This document shows, in pieces, positions 16,816-24,875 of a DNA stretch of 64,000 bases. Both the position numbers and the translations under genes were made by a program. The notes beneath the pieces were generated by a model. It saw only the letters and a list, made by a program, of their open reading frames with translations, was not told where the DNA came from and searched no databases. The DNA comes from CAMAVH01 sp036500145. Lineage in GTDB: Bacteria; Pseudomonadota; Alphaproteobacteria; SMXQ01. How positions within the stretch are numbered: the stretch's first letter is position 1; each line of letters begins with the position of its first letter. Location of the stretch: positions 18,007 to 82,006 of the forward strand of contig DASYCO010000004.1 of assembly GCA_036500145.1 (NCBI GenBank), written 5' to 3'.

Positions 16816-16818
16816 TTT

Positions 16819-17592
16819 TCAGGACGCGGCGACGTCCACTTCGACGGCCGTGCCGCCGAGCCGCGCCGCCATGGCGACGAACTCGCCGCTCGCGGCGTCG
16901 AGCCGCGCCTTGTCGGTGGCGCGCAGCACGATGCGCACGCCCGGATCTTCGCGCCGGCCGAACGACGGATAGCTGCCGATCTCCACGTCCGCGTAGCGGT
17001 CCTGCAGGGTGCCGAGGTCGGCGGCCATGGTGCCTTCCGCCAGGTTTGTGCGGAACGTGCGCGCGCGCAGCGGCAGGCCGCCGCTCAACGTATGGGCGAT
17101 GCCGTCGAACATGGCGCGCATGATGACCGGCACGCCGGCCATCACGAACACGTTCTCCATGCGAAAGCCCGGCGCCGTGCTGATCGGATTGTCGATTAGC
17201 GTCGCCCGCGCCGGCACCATCGCCATGCGCTTGCGCGCCTCGTTCAGCCCGCCCTCCGGATAGTGCCGCTCGAGCCGGGCGACGGCTTCGGCGTCCAGCG
17301 TCAGCGCCACGCCGAACGCCTGGGCGACGGCGGCTGAGGTGATGTCGTCATGCGTCGGGCCGATGCCGCCGGTCGTGAAGACGTAGTCGTAGCGCGCGCG
17401 GCAGGCGTTCACCGCGGCCACGATGTCCTCGGTGACGTCGGCGACGACGCGCGCCTCCATCACCCGCACGCCGAGTTCGTTCAGATGCTGGGCGAGGTAG
17501 CCGAGGTTCACGTCCTGGGTGCGGCCCGAGAGAATTTCATTGCCGATCAGGATGACGGCGGCGGTGACCGGGCGGGCGGGAGAGCTGACCAT
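16819..17592 (-). CDS. CinA-like molybdopterin-binding (MoaB/Mog fold) domain protein
   Basis: 257 aa from the ATG at 17592; the frame extends to 17631 without a better start. It has the N-terminal domain of CinA: 'AAVILIGNEILSGRTQDVN' and 'DYVFTTGGIGPTHDDITSAAVAQ' are the MoCF signature, and 'APGFRMENVFVMAGVPVIMRAMF' follows. The C-terminal NMN-amidohydrolase domain of full CinA is absent, which is common in alphaproteobacteria, where it is encoded separately. It may bind a nucleotide or pterin; the physiological role is uncertain. It converges with the histidine kinase gene, with 3 bp between stops. Confidence 0.82.
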   Translation of the reverse strand: MVSSPARPVTAAVILIGNEILSGRTQDVNLGYLAQHLNELGVRVMEARVVADVTEDIVAAVNACRARYDYVFTTGGIGPTHDDITSAAVAQAFGVALTLDAEAVARLERHYPEGGLNEARKRMAMVPARATLIDNPISTAPGFRMENVFVMAGVPVIMRAMFDGIAHTLSGGLPLRARTFRTNLAEGTMAADLGTLQDRYADVEIGSYPSFGRREDPGVRIVLRATDKARLDAASGEFVAMAARLGGTAVEVDVAAS

Positions 17593-17823
17593 AAGCGAGC
17601 GTTCCGAATGGCTTAGAGGTGGAAGAAGCACCGTTCAGAACAGTCTGCCCGACGGGATTTGTCCACAGCTTATCTCTGCAATTTTAATCAAATGGTAAGG
17701 ACGGATGGCCAAACTCCCCTGAGGCGCAGCCAGCGAAAGACGGCGGTCGCAGAGGAATAAGCCTCTGAAATCGTTTGTTTTTATGGTTGAGCCTCTCCCC
17801 GGCAGGAAGCCGACGAGACGGAC

Positions 17824-19710
17824 ATGGTTCAGGACGAACGACATCACGCGGCTCGATTCCCGCTCTGGGAAACGAATCCCCCGCCAGCGCCTCGCGCTTC
17901 CAACGGCCAAGCGGCCGTTGAAGAGGCGCGTCCGCGCGTCGCCGTCTACGCCATCTCGCCGGACGCCAATCCGCACCTCAACGGCCTGCTCGCCGCCATT
18001 CCCGAATCCGACTTCACGCCTTGCCATGTCGTCAGCGGCGCCCAGTTGCGCGCCCTCGTCGTCGGCGGCACGGTCGACGCGGCGCTCATCGCCATCGACG
18101 GCCCCGCCGATCCGCAAGGCGCCACGCTCGTCCGCTCGCTGCGCGCCGCCGCGCCGCACCTCGCCATCGTGCTGCTCGCCTCCACCGACGACGAGGCCTT
18201 CATCGCCGGCACGCGCGCCTGGGGCGCGCAGGACTGCCTGCCGTTCGCCGACGCCAACGGGCGCTTGCTGGCGCGCACCCTGCGCCACGCCATCGAGCGG
18301 CAAGGCATGGCGCGCGAGATCGACCGGCTGACGCGCTACGACCGCCTGACCGGCTTGCCCAACCGCGACCTGATGCGCCAGATCCTCGCCCAGGCCGTCG
18401 CGACGCATGTGATGCGCGAAGCCGCCCATGCGCCGGAAGCGCCGGCGGTCGATCCCGGCCTGATGGCCGTCATGATGATCAACTTGGATCGCTTTCGCCT
18501 GATCAACGAGACCCTCGGCCAGGCGCGCGGCGACCGCCTGCTGCAGGAGGTCGCCCAGCGCCTGCAGGACTGTCTCGGAGAAGGCGACGTGCTCGGCCGC
18601 CACGGCGCAGACGAATTCGTCGTCCTGATCGACAGCGTGATGGACGCGCGCGCCGCGGCGAACATCGTCCAGACGATGATCGAAGCCCTCAACCTGCCGA
18701 TCACCGTCGAGGGCCACGAGGTCTACGTCACCTGCTGCATCGGCGTCAGCCTTTTCCCCATCGACGGCGACGAGGTCGAGACCTTGCTGCGCAGCGCCGA
18801 CGCGGCGCTCGCCCGCGCCAAGGCCCAAGGCCGCAACCACTTCCAGTTCTACACGCTCGGCATGAACGTCAAGACGGCGCGCCGCCTGACGCTCGAGCAG
18901 GACCTGCGCCGCGCCGTCGAGCGCGACGAGCTGGTGCTCTACTTCCAGCCGCAGCTCGACCTCAAGACGCGCAAGATCGCCGCCGTCGAGGCGCTGCTGC
19001 GCTGGCAGCATCCCCAGTACGGCCTGATCCCGCCCGGCGAGTTCATTCCCTACGCCGAGGAGAGCGGCCTGATCGTGCCGATCGGCGAATGGGTGCTGCG
19101 TGCCGCCTGCACCCAGGCGCGGCAGTGGCTCACCATGGGCTACCCCGACCTGCGCGTCGCCGTGAACCTCTCGAGCCGCCAGTTCTTCCAGGAAAACGTG
19201 CTCGACGTCGTCACGCGCACGCTGGAAGCGACGCGCCTGCCGCCCGGCAACCTCGAGCTGGAACTGACCGAGAGCGCCGTCATGGAGAATCCGGACGAGG
19301 CGACCGTCACGCTCTGCCTGCTCGCCAACATGGGCGTGCGCATCTCGATCGACGACTTCGGCACCGGCTATTCGTCGCTCAACCACCTCAAGCGATTCCC
19401 GATCGACAACCTCAAGATCGACCGCAGCTTCGTCAACGACATCACCGTCAATCCGGACGATGCCGCCATCGTCAAGGCGATCCTCGCCATGGCCTGCAGC
19501 CTGCGCCTCAAGGTCGTCGCCGAAGGGGTCGAGACAGTCGAGCAGCTGCGCTTCCTCGAAGCGCACGACTGCGACGCGGTGCAGGGCTTCCTGCTCAGCC
19601 GCCCGCAGCCCGCCGAGGACATCACGCGCATCTTCCTGCCGCCGCCGGGCCAGGCGCCGGCCGCCATTTCCCTCGGCCTCGCCGCCAACGCCAACCGCCA
19701 CTCGGCCTAG
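17824..19710 (+). CDS. GGDEF-EAL protein with pseudo-receiver domain (probable c-di-GMP phosphodiesterase)
   Basis: 628 aa. An N-terminal receiver-like region (residues about 38-160) is followed by GGDEF (about 170-330) and EAL (about 350-610). The GGDEF signature reads 'GRHGADEFVVL', so the second Gly is Ala, and the upstream I-site Arg is replaced (GEGD). Cyclase activity is doubtful. The EAL domain keeps 'VEALLRW', 'NLSSRQF', 'ELTESAVME', 'IDDFGTGYSSL', 'KIDRSF', 'AEGVE' and 'QGFLLSRP', which suggests an active phosphodiesterase. No membrane helix. It could set c-di-GMP for the PilZ-containing cellulose synthase at 43986. Confidence 0.88.
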   Translation: MVQDERHHAARFPLWETNPPPAPRASNGQAAVEEARPRVAVYAISPDANPHLNGLLAAIPESDFTPCHVVSGAQLRALVVGGTVDAALIAIDGPADPQGATLVRSLRAAAPHLAIVLLASTDDEAFIAGTRAWGAQDCLPFADANGRLLARTLRHAIERQGMAREIDRLTRYDRLTGLPNRDLMRQILAQAVATHVMREAAHAPEAPAVDPGLMAVMMINLDRFRLINETLGQARGDRLLQEVAQRLQDCLGEGDVLGRHGADEFVVLIDSVMDARAAANIVQTMIEALNLPITVEGHEVYVTCCIGVSLFPIDGDEVETLLRSADAALARAKAQGRNHFQFYTLGMNVKTARRLTLEQDLRRAVERDELVLYFQPQLDLKTRKIAAVEALLRWQHPQYGLIPPGEFIPYAEESGLIVPIGEWVLRAACTQARQWLTMGYPDLRVAVNLSSRQFFQENVLDVVTRTLEATRLPPGNLELELTESAVMENPDEATVTLCLLANMGVRISIDDFGTGYSSLNHLKRFPIDNLKIDRSFVNDITVNPDDAAIVKAILAMACSLRLKVVAEGVETVEQLRFLEAHDCDAVQGFLLSRPQPAEDITRIFLPPPGQAPAAISLGLAANANRHSA

Positions 19711-19924
19711 CCCCCGCCCGCTTCCCAGGCCTGGGGCCACGCTCCGGCCCCCATGTTGACTCGTCTTGGGCGGGCTGGTACGGCCTTGTCCATAACAAGC
19801 GGCGACACAGCCGCAGAGGCAGGGGCAGGCTCAAGGCAGGCGCGGCGCGACAGGCCGCTCTCCGCCGTCGCATTCCACATCAATCGCTTTCCTGCCTTCG
19901 CATCAAGCTGAAAGGGAACTGCGC

Positions 19925-20842
19925 GTGGAGAAGATGACCGTCACCGGCTATTACCGCCGGCCGCCCCACCTCGTCGCCGTCCACAAGGGCTTCTGGGCCC
20001 GCGAGGGACTGGAGATCGACTTCCACACCGTCGACCTCGCCCCCGAGCACAACAAGGAGATGGCGGCGGGCGTCTGGAACATGACTCTCTCCTCCGCCGA
20101 CACCATGCTGGCGCGCGCCACGCAGGACGGCGTCGACTACGTCGCTTTCATGCAGGCGGAAGAAGGCCTCAACGTGCAGCTCGTCGGCAGGAAAGAGATC
20201 GCCTCGCCGAAGGAGCTCCGCGGCAAGCTGCTCGCCGCCGACCCGATCGATTCGAACTTCGACCTGGTGCGCAACAAGATCCTGCGCGACTTCGGCGTCG
20301 ACGAAGCCGAATACGAAATCGACATCCTCGGCAACACGCCGTTCCGCGCCAAGGCCCTGATGGAAGGCAAGGTCGCCGCCGCCATGCTCGTGCCGCCCTT
20401 CACCGACCGCGCGGTGGAGGCCGGCTACCATGTTCTTGCCGAAGGCGCGGACCACATCTCCGACTGGCCGCTCGCCTGCGGCTGGGGCCTGCGCTCGTGG
20501 GTCGAGGCCAACCGCCCTCTGGTCGTGCGCTTCCTGCGCGGCTGGGCCAACGCCGCCGACTGGCTGCAGAGGCCCGAGAACAAGCGCGAGACGCTCGACC
20601 TCCTGATGAAGGAAGAGAAAGTCTCCGAGAAGCGCGCCGAAGAGGCCTATGCCCGCGTCGTTCCGAAGGGCCGCATCAATCCCGAGGCGGTCCGCAAGAA
20701 CATCGAGCTGCGCATCGAGCTCGGCTACTACAAGCCGCCGCACAAATCGACGGAGAGCTTCTACGACCTGAGCTACTGGAGCGAGGCGACCGGCTTGCCC
20801 GCGCCGCCGCCGGCCGGCATGCCCAAGAACGGAAAGGCCTGA
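19925..20842 (+). CDS. NMT1/THI5-like ABC-type substrate-binding protein without signal peptide
   Basis: 305 aa from the GTG at 19925 (AAAGGGAA upstream). It resembles SsuA/NMT1 binding proteins: 'PPHLVAVHKGFWAREGLEI', 'ASPKELRGKLLAADPIDSN', 'RFLRGWANAADWLQRPEN'. No N-terminal signal sequence is encoded, and no upstream start would add one. The protein may therefore be cytosolic, like some enzyme-like members of this fold, or be exported another way. It lies 55 bp upstream of a TctC receptor gene and is likely cotranscribed. Confidence 0.75.
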   Translation: MEKMTVTGYYRRPPHLVAVHKGFWAREGLEIDFHTVDLAPEHNKEMAAGVWNMTLSSADTMLARATQDGVDYVAFMQAEEGLNVQLVGRKEIASPKELRGKLLAADPIDSNFDLVRNKILRDFGVDEAEYEIDILGNTPFRAKALMEGKVAAAMLVPPFTDRAVEAGYHVLAEGADHISDWPLACGWGLRSWVEANRPLVVRFLRGWANAADWLQRPENKRETLDLLMKEEKVSEKRAEEAYARVVPKGRINPEAVRKNIELRIELGYYKPPHKSTESFYDLSYWSEATGLPAPPPAGMPKNGKA

Positions 20843-20897
20843 ACGAACGACAACGACACGACGCCGGGAACCGGCGCGTCACAAGGGGAGGATCATC

Positions 20898-21926
20898 ATG
20901 CGTTCGACATTCACGCGCGCCACGCTGGCCGCCGTCGCAAGCCTCGCATTCGCCGCCGTCGCGACATCCGCGCAGGCGCAAGACTTCAAGGGCAAGATCG
21001 TGACGATCGGCTACGGCGGAGGCGTCGGCGGAGGCTTCGACACCTATGCGCAGCTGCTGGCGCCGCACTTCATGCGCCACCTGCCGGGCAACCCGCGCGT
21101 CATCGTGCAGGGCGTCCCCGGCGCCGGCACGCTGGCCGCCGCGAACTACACCTATGAAGTGGCGCCGCACGACGGCACCTTCATCGGCATCGCCAGCGGC
21201 AACACGGCGACCGCCAAGCTGTTCAAGACGCCGAACATCCGCTTCGACCCCAACAAGTTCGTCTGGCTCGGCAGCATGACGAGCGAAGTCGCCGTGGTCA
21301 TCGCCTGGCACACCACCGGCATCACCAGCTTCGACGACGTGAAGACGCGCAAGATGATCGTCGGTGGCGGCGGCGCGACCTCGGGCAACGTCATATCGCC
21401 CACCGTGATGAACCGCATGTTCGGCACCAAGTTCGAGATCATCCGCGGCTACCCGAGCTCGCGCGAAGCCATCCTGGCCGTCGAGCGCGGCGAGCTGGAC
21501 GGCGTCGCCAGCTGGAACTACTCCTCGATCAAGGCGTCGCCCGCGTTGCTGCGCGAGGGCAAGATCAAGATCCTGCTGCAGCTCGCGCTCAGCAAGCACC
21601 CCGACTTGCCCGACGTGCCGCTGATCACCGACCTCGCCCGCACGCCGGAAGAGAAGGCGATCCTCGAGCTGATCTTCGCGCCGCAGGAAATGGGCCGCCC
21701 GCTCTTCCTGCCGCCGGCGACCCCCGCCGCCGTCGCCGCCGTGCTGCGCCGCGCCTTCGACGCGACGCTGGCCGATCCCGACTTCAAGGCCGACGCCGAG
21801 AAGCGCAAGATGGACCTCAACAGCCCGATGACCGGCGAGCAGGTCCAGGCCCTGGTCGCGCACATGCACCAGCAGCCCGAGGCCCTCGTGGAAAAGACCA
21901 TCGAGCTGACCAACGCCGGAAAATAA
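20898..21926 (+). CDS. TctC/Bug-family periplasmic solute receptor (copy 2)
   Basis: 342 aa. Signal peptide at residues 1-27 (ending SAQAQ) and GGGAGGA before the ATG. Characteristic segments: 'GYGGGVGGGFDTYAQLLAPH', 'VIVQGVPGAGTLAAANYTYE', 'RGYPSSREAILAVERGELDG'. It shares this architecture with the receptors at 10249 and 41147. It is paired with an NMT1-like protein rather than with tctAB. The substrate is unknown; the family binds di- and tricarboxylates, aromatics and amino acids. Confidence 0.87.
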   Translation: MRSTFTRATLAAVASLAFAAVATSAQAQDFKGKIVTIGYGGGVGGGFDTYAQLLAPHFMRHLPGNPRVIVQGVPGAGTLAAANYTYEVAPHDGTFIGIASGNTATAKLFKTPNIRFDPNKFVWLGSMTSEVAVVIAWHTTGITSFDDVKTRKMIVGGGGATSGNVISPTVMNRMFGTKFEIIRGYPSSREAILAVERGELDGVASWNYSSIKASPALLREGKIKILLQLALSKHPDLPDVPLITDLARTPEEKAILELIFAPQEMGRPLFLPPATPAAVAAVLRRAFDATLADPDFKADAEKRKMDLNSPMTGEQVQALVAHMHQQPEALVEKTIELTNAGK

Positions 21927-22001
21927 GCCTCGCGGCGGCGGCCGAAACCCGGCCGCCGCCCAAGTTGCCAAGCGCCAGGCCGGCCCTTATGGTCCGGCCC
22001 C

Positions 22002-22703
22002 ATGAAATTCCCCTCGCCCCTGGTCCGCGGCACCCTGCTCAAGCGCTACAAGCGCTTCCTCGCCGACATCGAGTTTCCCGACGGTGCGCAGATCACCGCC
22101 CATGTCGCCAATCCCGGCGCCATGATCGGGCTGAACGCGCCCGGCTCCGAGGTCTGGCTGTCGAAGTCCGACAACCCCAAGCGCAAGCTCGCCTACAGCT
22201 GGGAACTGGTGAAGGCGGACGGGGTGCTCGTCGGCCTCAACACGGCGCTGCCCAACGGCCTCGTCGCCGAGGCCTTGGCGGCGGGAAAAATCCAGGAATT
22301 ACAGGGCTATAAGTCGGTCCGCCGCGAGGTGCGCTACGGCATCAATTCGCGCATCGACCTCTTGCTCGAAGACGACGCGAAGCCCATGTGCTACGTCGAG
22401 GTGAAGAACGTCCACCTCAGGCGCGGCGGGCCTGCGGCCGAGTTTCCCGATTGCCGGACCGAGCGCGGCGCCAAGCACTTGCGCGAGCTGACTGACGTGG
22501 CCGCCGCCGGGGGCCGCGCCGTCATGCTCTACGTGGTGCAGCGGCCCGACTGCGACTGGTTCACCACCGCCGATGACCTCGATCCGGTCTACGGCAAGGC
22601 CTTGCGGGAGGCCGTCGCCAGCGGCGTCGAGGCGATCTGCTACGATTGCAGCATCACCACCCACTCTATTGACTGGCGCCGCTCCCTGCCTGTTAGGCTA
22701 TAA
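22002..22703 (+). CDS. sfsA: SfsA DNA/RNA nuclease-fold protein
   Basis: 233 aa, the usual length. Family features: the N-terminal 'RGTLLKRYKRFLADIEFPDG', 'AHVANPGAMIGL', 'INSRIDLLLEDD', 'CYVEVKNVHLRR' (a PD-(D/E)XK-like metal site), and 'PDCRTERGAKHLREL'. SfsA was described as a sugar-fermentation stimulation protein and has a nuclease-like core; its cellular substrate remains unsettled. It lies 49 bp upstream of map, an arrangement common in alphaproteobacteria. Confidence 0.92.
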   Translation: MKFPSPLVRGTLLKRYKRFLADIEFPDGAQITAHVANPGAMIGLNAPGSEVWLSKSDNPKRKLAYSWELVKADGVLVGLNTALPNGLVAEALAAGKIQELQGYKSVRREVRYGINSRIDLLLEDDAKPMCYVEVKNVHLRRGGPAAEFPDCRTERGAKHLRELTDVAAAGGRAVMLYVVQRPDCDWFTTADDLDPVYGKALREAVASGVEAICYDCSITTHSIDWRRSLPVRL

Positions 22704-22704
22704 T
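22699..22704 (+). promoter_or_regulatory. Candidate -10 element upstream of map
   Basis: A consensus TATAAT overlaps the sfsA stop codon, 49 bp before the map ATG. No good -35 is found at 16-18 nt; a TTGACT lies 24 nt upstream. Weak support. Confidence 0.3.
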
Positions 22705-22752
22705 TTCCCCTTCGGCCCGCCTCAGGGGCACAGGGCATCAGGACAGACGACG

Positions 22753-23589
22753 ATGAACACGGACCTTTCGAACAGCGAACAGACCGCCGCGCCGCGCAAG
22801 TCGGGCAACATCGTGCTGCACGACGAGGCCGCCTTCGCCGGCATGCGCCGCGCCGGACGCCTGGCCGCGGAAACCCTCGACTTCATCACCGAGCATGTGA
22901 AGCCCGGCGTCAGCACCGAAGACATCAACCAGCTCTGCCACGACTTCATCGTCGGCCATGAAGCGATCCCCGCGCCGCTCAACTACCGCGGCTTCCCGAA
23001 GTCGGTCTGCACCTCGGTCAACCACGTCGTCTGCCACGGCATTCCCGACCCGAAGAAGAAGCTGGAGAAGGGCGACATCGTCAACATCGACGTCACCGTC
23101 ATCCTCGACGGCTGGTACGGCGACTGCTCGCGCATGTACTTCGCCGGCGACGTCGGCGTGAAGGCGCGCAAGCTGGTCGACATCACCTACGAATGCATGA
23201 TGCGCGGCATCGAGGTCGTGAAGCCCGGCGCCCGCCTCGGCGACATCGGCGCCGCCATCCAGGACTATGCCGAGAGCCAGCGCTTCTCCGTCGTGCGCGA
23301 CTTCTGCGGCCACGGCCTCGGCCGCACCTTCCACGCCGCGCCCAACATCCTGCACTACGGCAACGCCGGCGAAGGCCTCGCGCTGAAGGAAGGCATGTTC
23401 TTCACCGTCGAGCCGATGGTGAACGCCGGCGGCTGGCAGGTGAAGATCCTGCAGGACGGCTGGACCGCCGTGACGAAGGACAAGTCCCTGTCGGCGCAGT
23501 TCGAGCATTCGCTGGGCGTCACCGCCACGGGCTACGAGATCTTCACGCTCTCGCCCAAGGGCCTCGACCGGCCGCCTTACGCGGTCTAA
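22753..23589 (+). CDS. map: Methionine aminopeptidase, type I
   Basis: 278 aa from the ATG at 22753; the open frame upstream overlaps sfsA and is ignored. It removes the initiator Met from new proteins. Metal ligands: Asp in 'VNIDVTVILDGWYGDCSRM' (two), His in 'CGHGLGRTFH', Glu in 'FFTVEPMV' and Glu in 'AQFEHSLGVT'. Substrate-site 'VNHVVCHGIP' is intact. A roughly 20-residue N-terminal extension precedes the core. Followed 25 bp later by radC. Confidence 0.95.
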   Translation: MNTDLSNSEQTAAPRKSGNIVLHDEAAFAGMRRAGRLAAETLDFITEHVKPGVSTEDINQLCHDFIVGHEAIPAPLNYRGFPKSVCTSVNHVVCHGIPDPKKKLEKGDIVNIDVTVILDGWYGDCSRMYFAGDVGVKARKLVDITYECMMRGIEVVKPGARLGDIGAAIQDYAESQRFSVVRDFCGHGLGRTFHAAPNILHYGNAGEGLALKEGMFFTVEPMVNAGGWQVKILQDGWTAVTKDKSLSAQFEHSLGVTATGYEIFTLSPKGLDRPPYAV

Positions 23590-23614
23590 GCAGCAGCTAG
23601 GCGTCGGGGGGCGC

Positions 23615-24319
23615 ATGAGCGACGGCAACAGCGCCACGCCCGACAAGGCCGCGCCGCACTATCTCGACCATCGCAAGCGCCTGCGCGAGCGCTTCCTGCG
23701 CGACGAAGCCGCCCTGCCCGACTACGAGCTCCTTGAGCTGCTGCTCTGCCTCGCCATCCCGCGCCGCGACGTCAAGCCGCTCGCCAAGACGCTGCTCAAG
23801 CGCTTCGGCAGCTTCGCCGCCGTCATCTCCGCCGAACCCGCAGCACTGATCGCAATCGAAGGCGTCGGCGAAGCCGCCGTCTCCGCCCTCAAGCTTGCGC
23901 GCGCCGCCGCGCTGCGCCTGACCGAAGCCGACGCGAAGGCACGCCCCGTCGTCGGCTCGCACCAGGCGCTCGTCGACCATTGCCGGGCGCGGCTCGCCCA
24001 CAGCGCGACGGAGGAATTCCGCGTGCTGTTCCTCGATTCCAAGAATGGCCTGATCGCCGACGAGCAATTGGGGCGCGGCACGGTCAACCATGCGCCGGTC
24101 TATCCGCGCGAAGTGGTCAAGCGCGCCCTGGAGCTTGGCGCCGTCGCCCTCATCCTCGTCCATAACCATCCGAGCGGCGATCCGACGCCGTCCGCCGACG
24201 ACGTGACGATGACGCGCGAGGTGCGCGCCGCCGCCGAGGCGCTCGGCCTCACGCTGCACGATCACTTGATCGTCGGCCGCCATGGCCATGCGAGCCTGCG
24301 CGCATTGGGCAAGCTCTAA
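23615..24319 (+). CDS. radC: RadC-family JAMM/MPN protein
   Basis: 234 aa. An N-terminal UPF0758 helix-hairpin-helix part ('IEGVGEAAVSALKLARA') is followed by the JAMM metallo-isopeptidase-like domain with 'HNHPSGDPTPSADD' (H-x-H-x10-D type zinc site). It is named for DNA repair, but a repair role is not established. A GGGGGGC site precedes the ATG. It is in line with sfsA and map. Confidence 0.93.
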   Translation: MSDGNSATPDKAAPHYLDHRKRLRERFLRDEAALPDYELLELLLCLAIPRRDVKPLAKTLLKRFGSFAAVISAEPAALIAIEGVGEAAVSALKLARAAALRLTEADAKARPVVGSHQALVDHCRARLAHSATEEFRVLFLDSKNGLIADEQLGRGTVNHAPVYPREVVKRALELGAVALILVHNHPSGDPTPSADDVTMTREVRAAAEALGLTLHDHLIVGRHGHASLRALGKL

Positions 24320-24336
24320 GCCTTCCAAGCCGAAGA

Positions 24337-24807
24337 CTATTTCCTGTCCTTCGGCCGCGCCGAGGGATGCGACTGCAGGTCGGCTAGAATGGCCATCAGC
24401 GTCGGCCCGATGGACTTGATCTCGTCGAGATGGACGCCGGAGAGGCTGCGCAGGCAAGTCTCGCCGTCCTTCGTCAGCGTCACGAGGACGCGCCGGCCGT
24501 CCGCCGGATCGGCCGCGCGCTGGACCAAGCCAGCGCCCGCCAGGCGGTCGACCAGTTCCACCACGCTATGCTGGCGGAGCAGAAGCCGCTCGGCGAGCGT
24601 GCCGATGCCGATCCCCTGGCCACCGGCCAGCGCCTTGATGGTCAGCAGGGCCTGGTGCTGCTGCGAGGTCACGCCGGCTTCCGCCGCCGCCGCCTCGCTG
24701 AAGGCCAGGAACCTGCGGATGGCATAGCGGAAATCCGCCAGGGCGGCATAGTCCACCCCCTCCGCTTCCTTCGGCCGCCGCGCCGCCCCTGCCGGGCGCT
24801 TCATCAT
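24337..24807 (-). CDS. MarR-family transcriptional regulator
   Basis: 156 aa winged helix-turn-helix protein: 'VTSQQHQALLTIKALAGGQG', 'TLAERLLLRQHSVVELVDRL', 'DGRRVLVTLTKDGE'. GGAAGG precedes two adjacent ATGs. It is divergent from the ClC-type channel gene, with a 33-bp near-perfect palindrome between the two starts. Autorepression and control of the channel gene are therefore likely. The inducing ligand is unknown. Confidence 0.9.
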   Translation of the reverse strand: MMKRPAGAARRPKEAEGVDYAALADFRYAIRRFLAFSEAAAAEAGVTSQQHQALLTIKALAGGQGIGIGTLAERLLLRQHSVVELVDRLAGAGLVQRAADPADGRRVLVTLTKDGETCLRSLSGVHLDEIKSIGPTLMAILADLQSHPSARPKDRK

Positions 24808-24820
24808 TTGGTTTCCTTCC

Positions 24821-24853
24821 AGAGATATATATCGTAGTACGATATATATCTCT
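24821..24853. promoter_or_regulatory. 33-bp palindromic operator between marR and the ClC gene
   Basis: AGAGATATATATCGTA (24821-24836), a single central G (24837), then its exact reverse complement (24838-24853). It is AT-rich in a high-GC background and 13 bp from the MarR start. Size and symmetry fit a MarR dimer operator. Confidence 0.85.
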
Positions 24854-24875
24854 CACCTCGAAGTTGTCTCGCCCC

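Noticed and set aside
17635..19740. 701-aa minus-strand open frame opposite the GGDEF-EAL gene
   Set aside because: It mirrors the codon pattern of the real gene and shows no recognisable domain or ribosome site.
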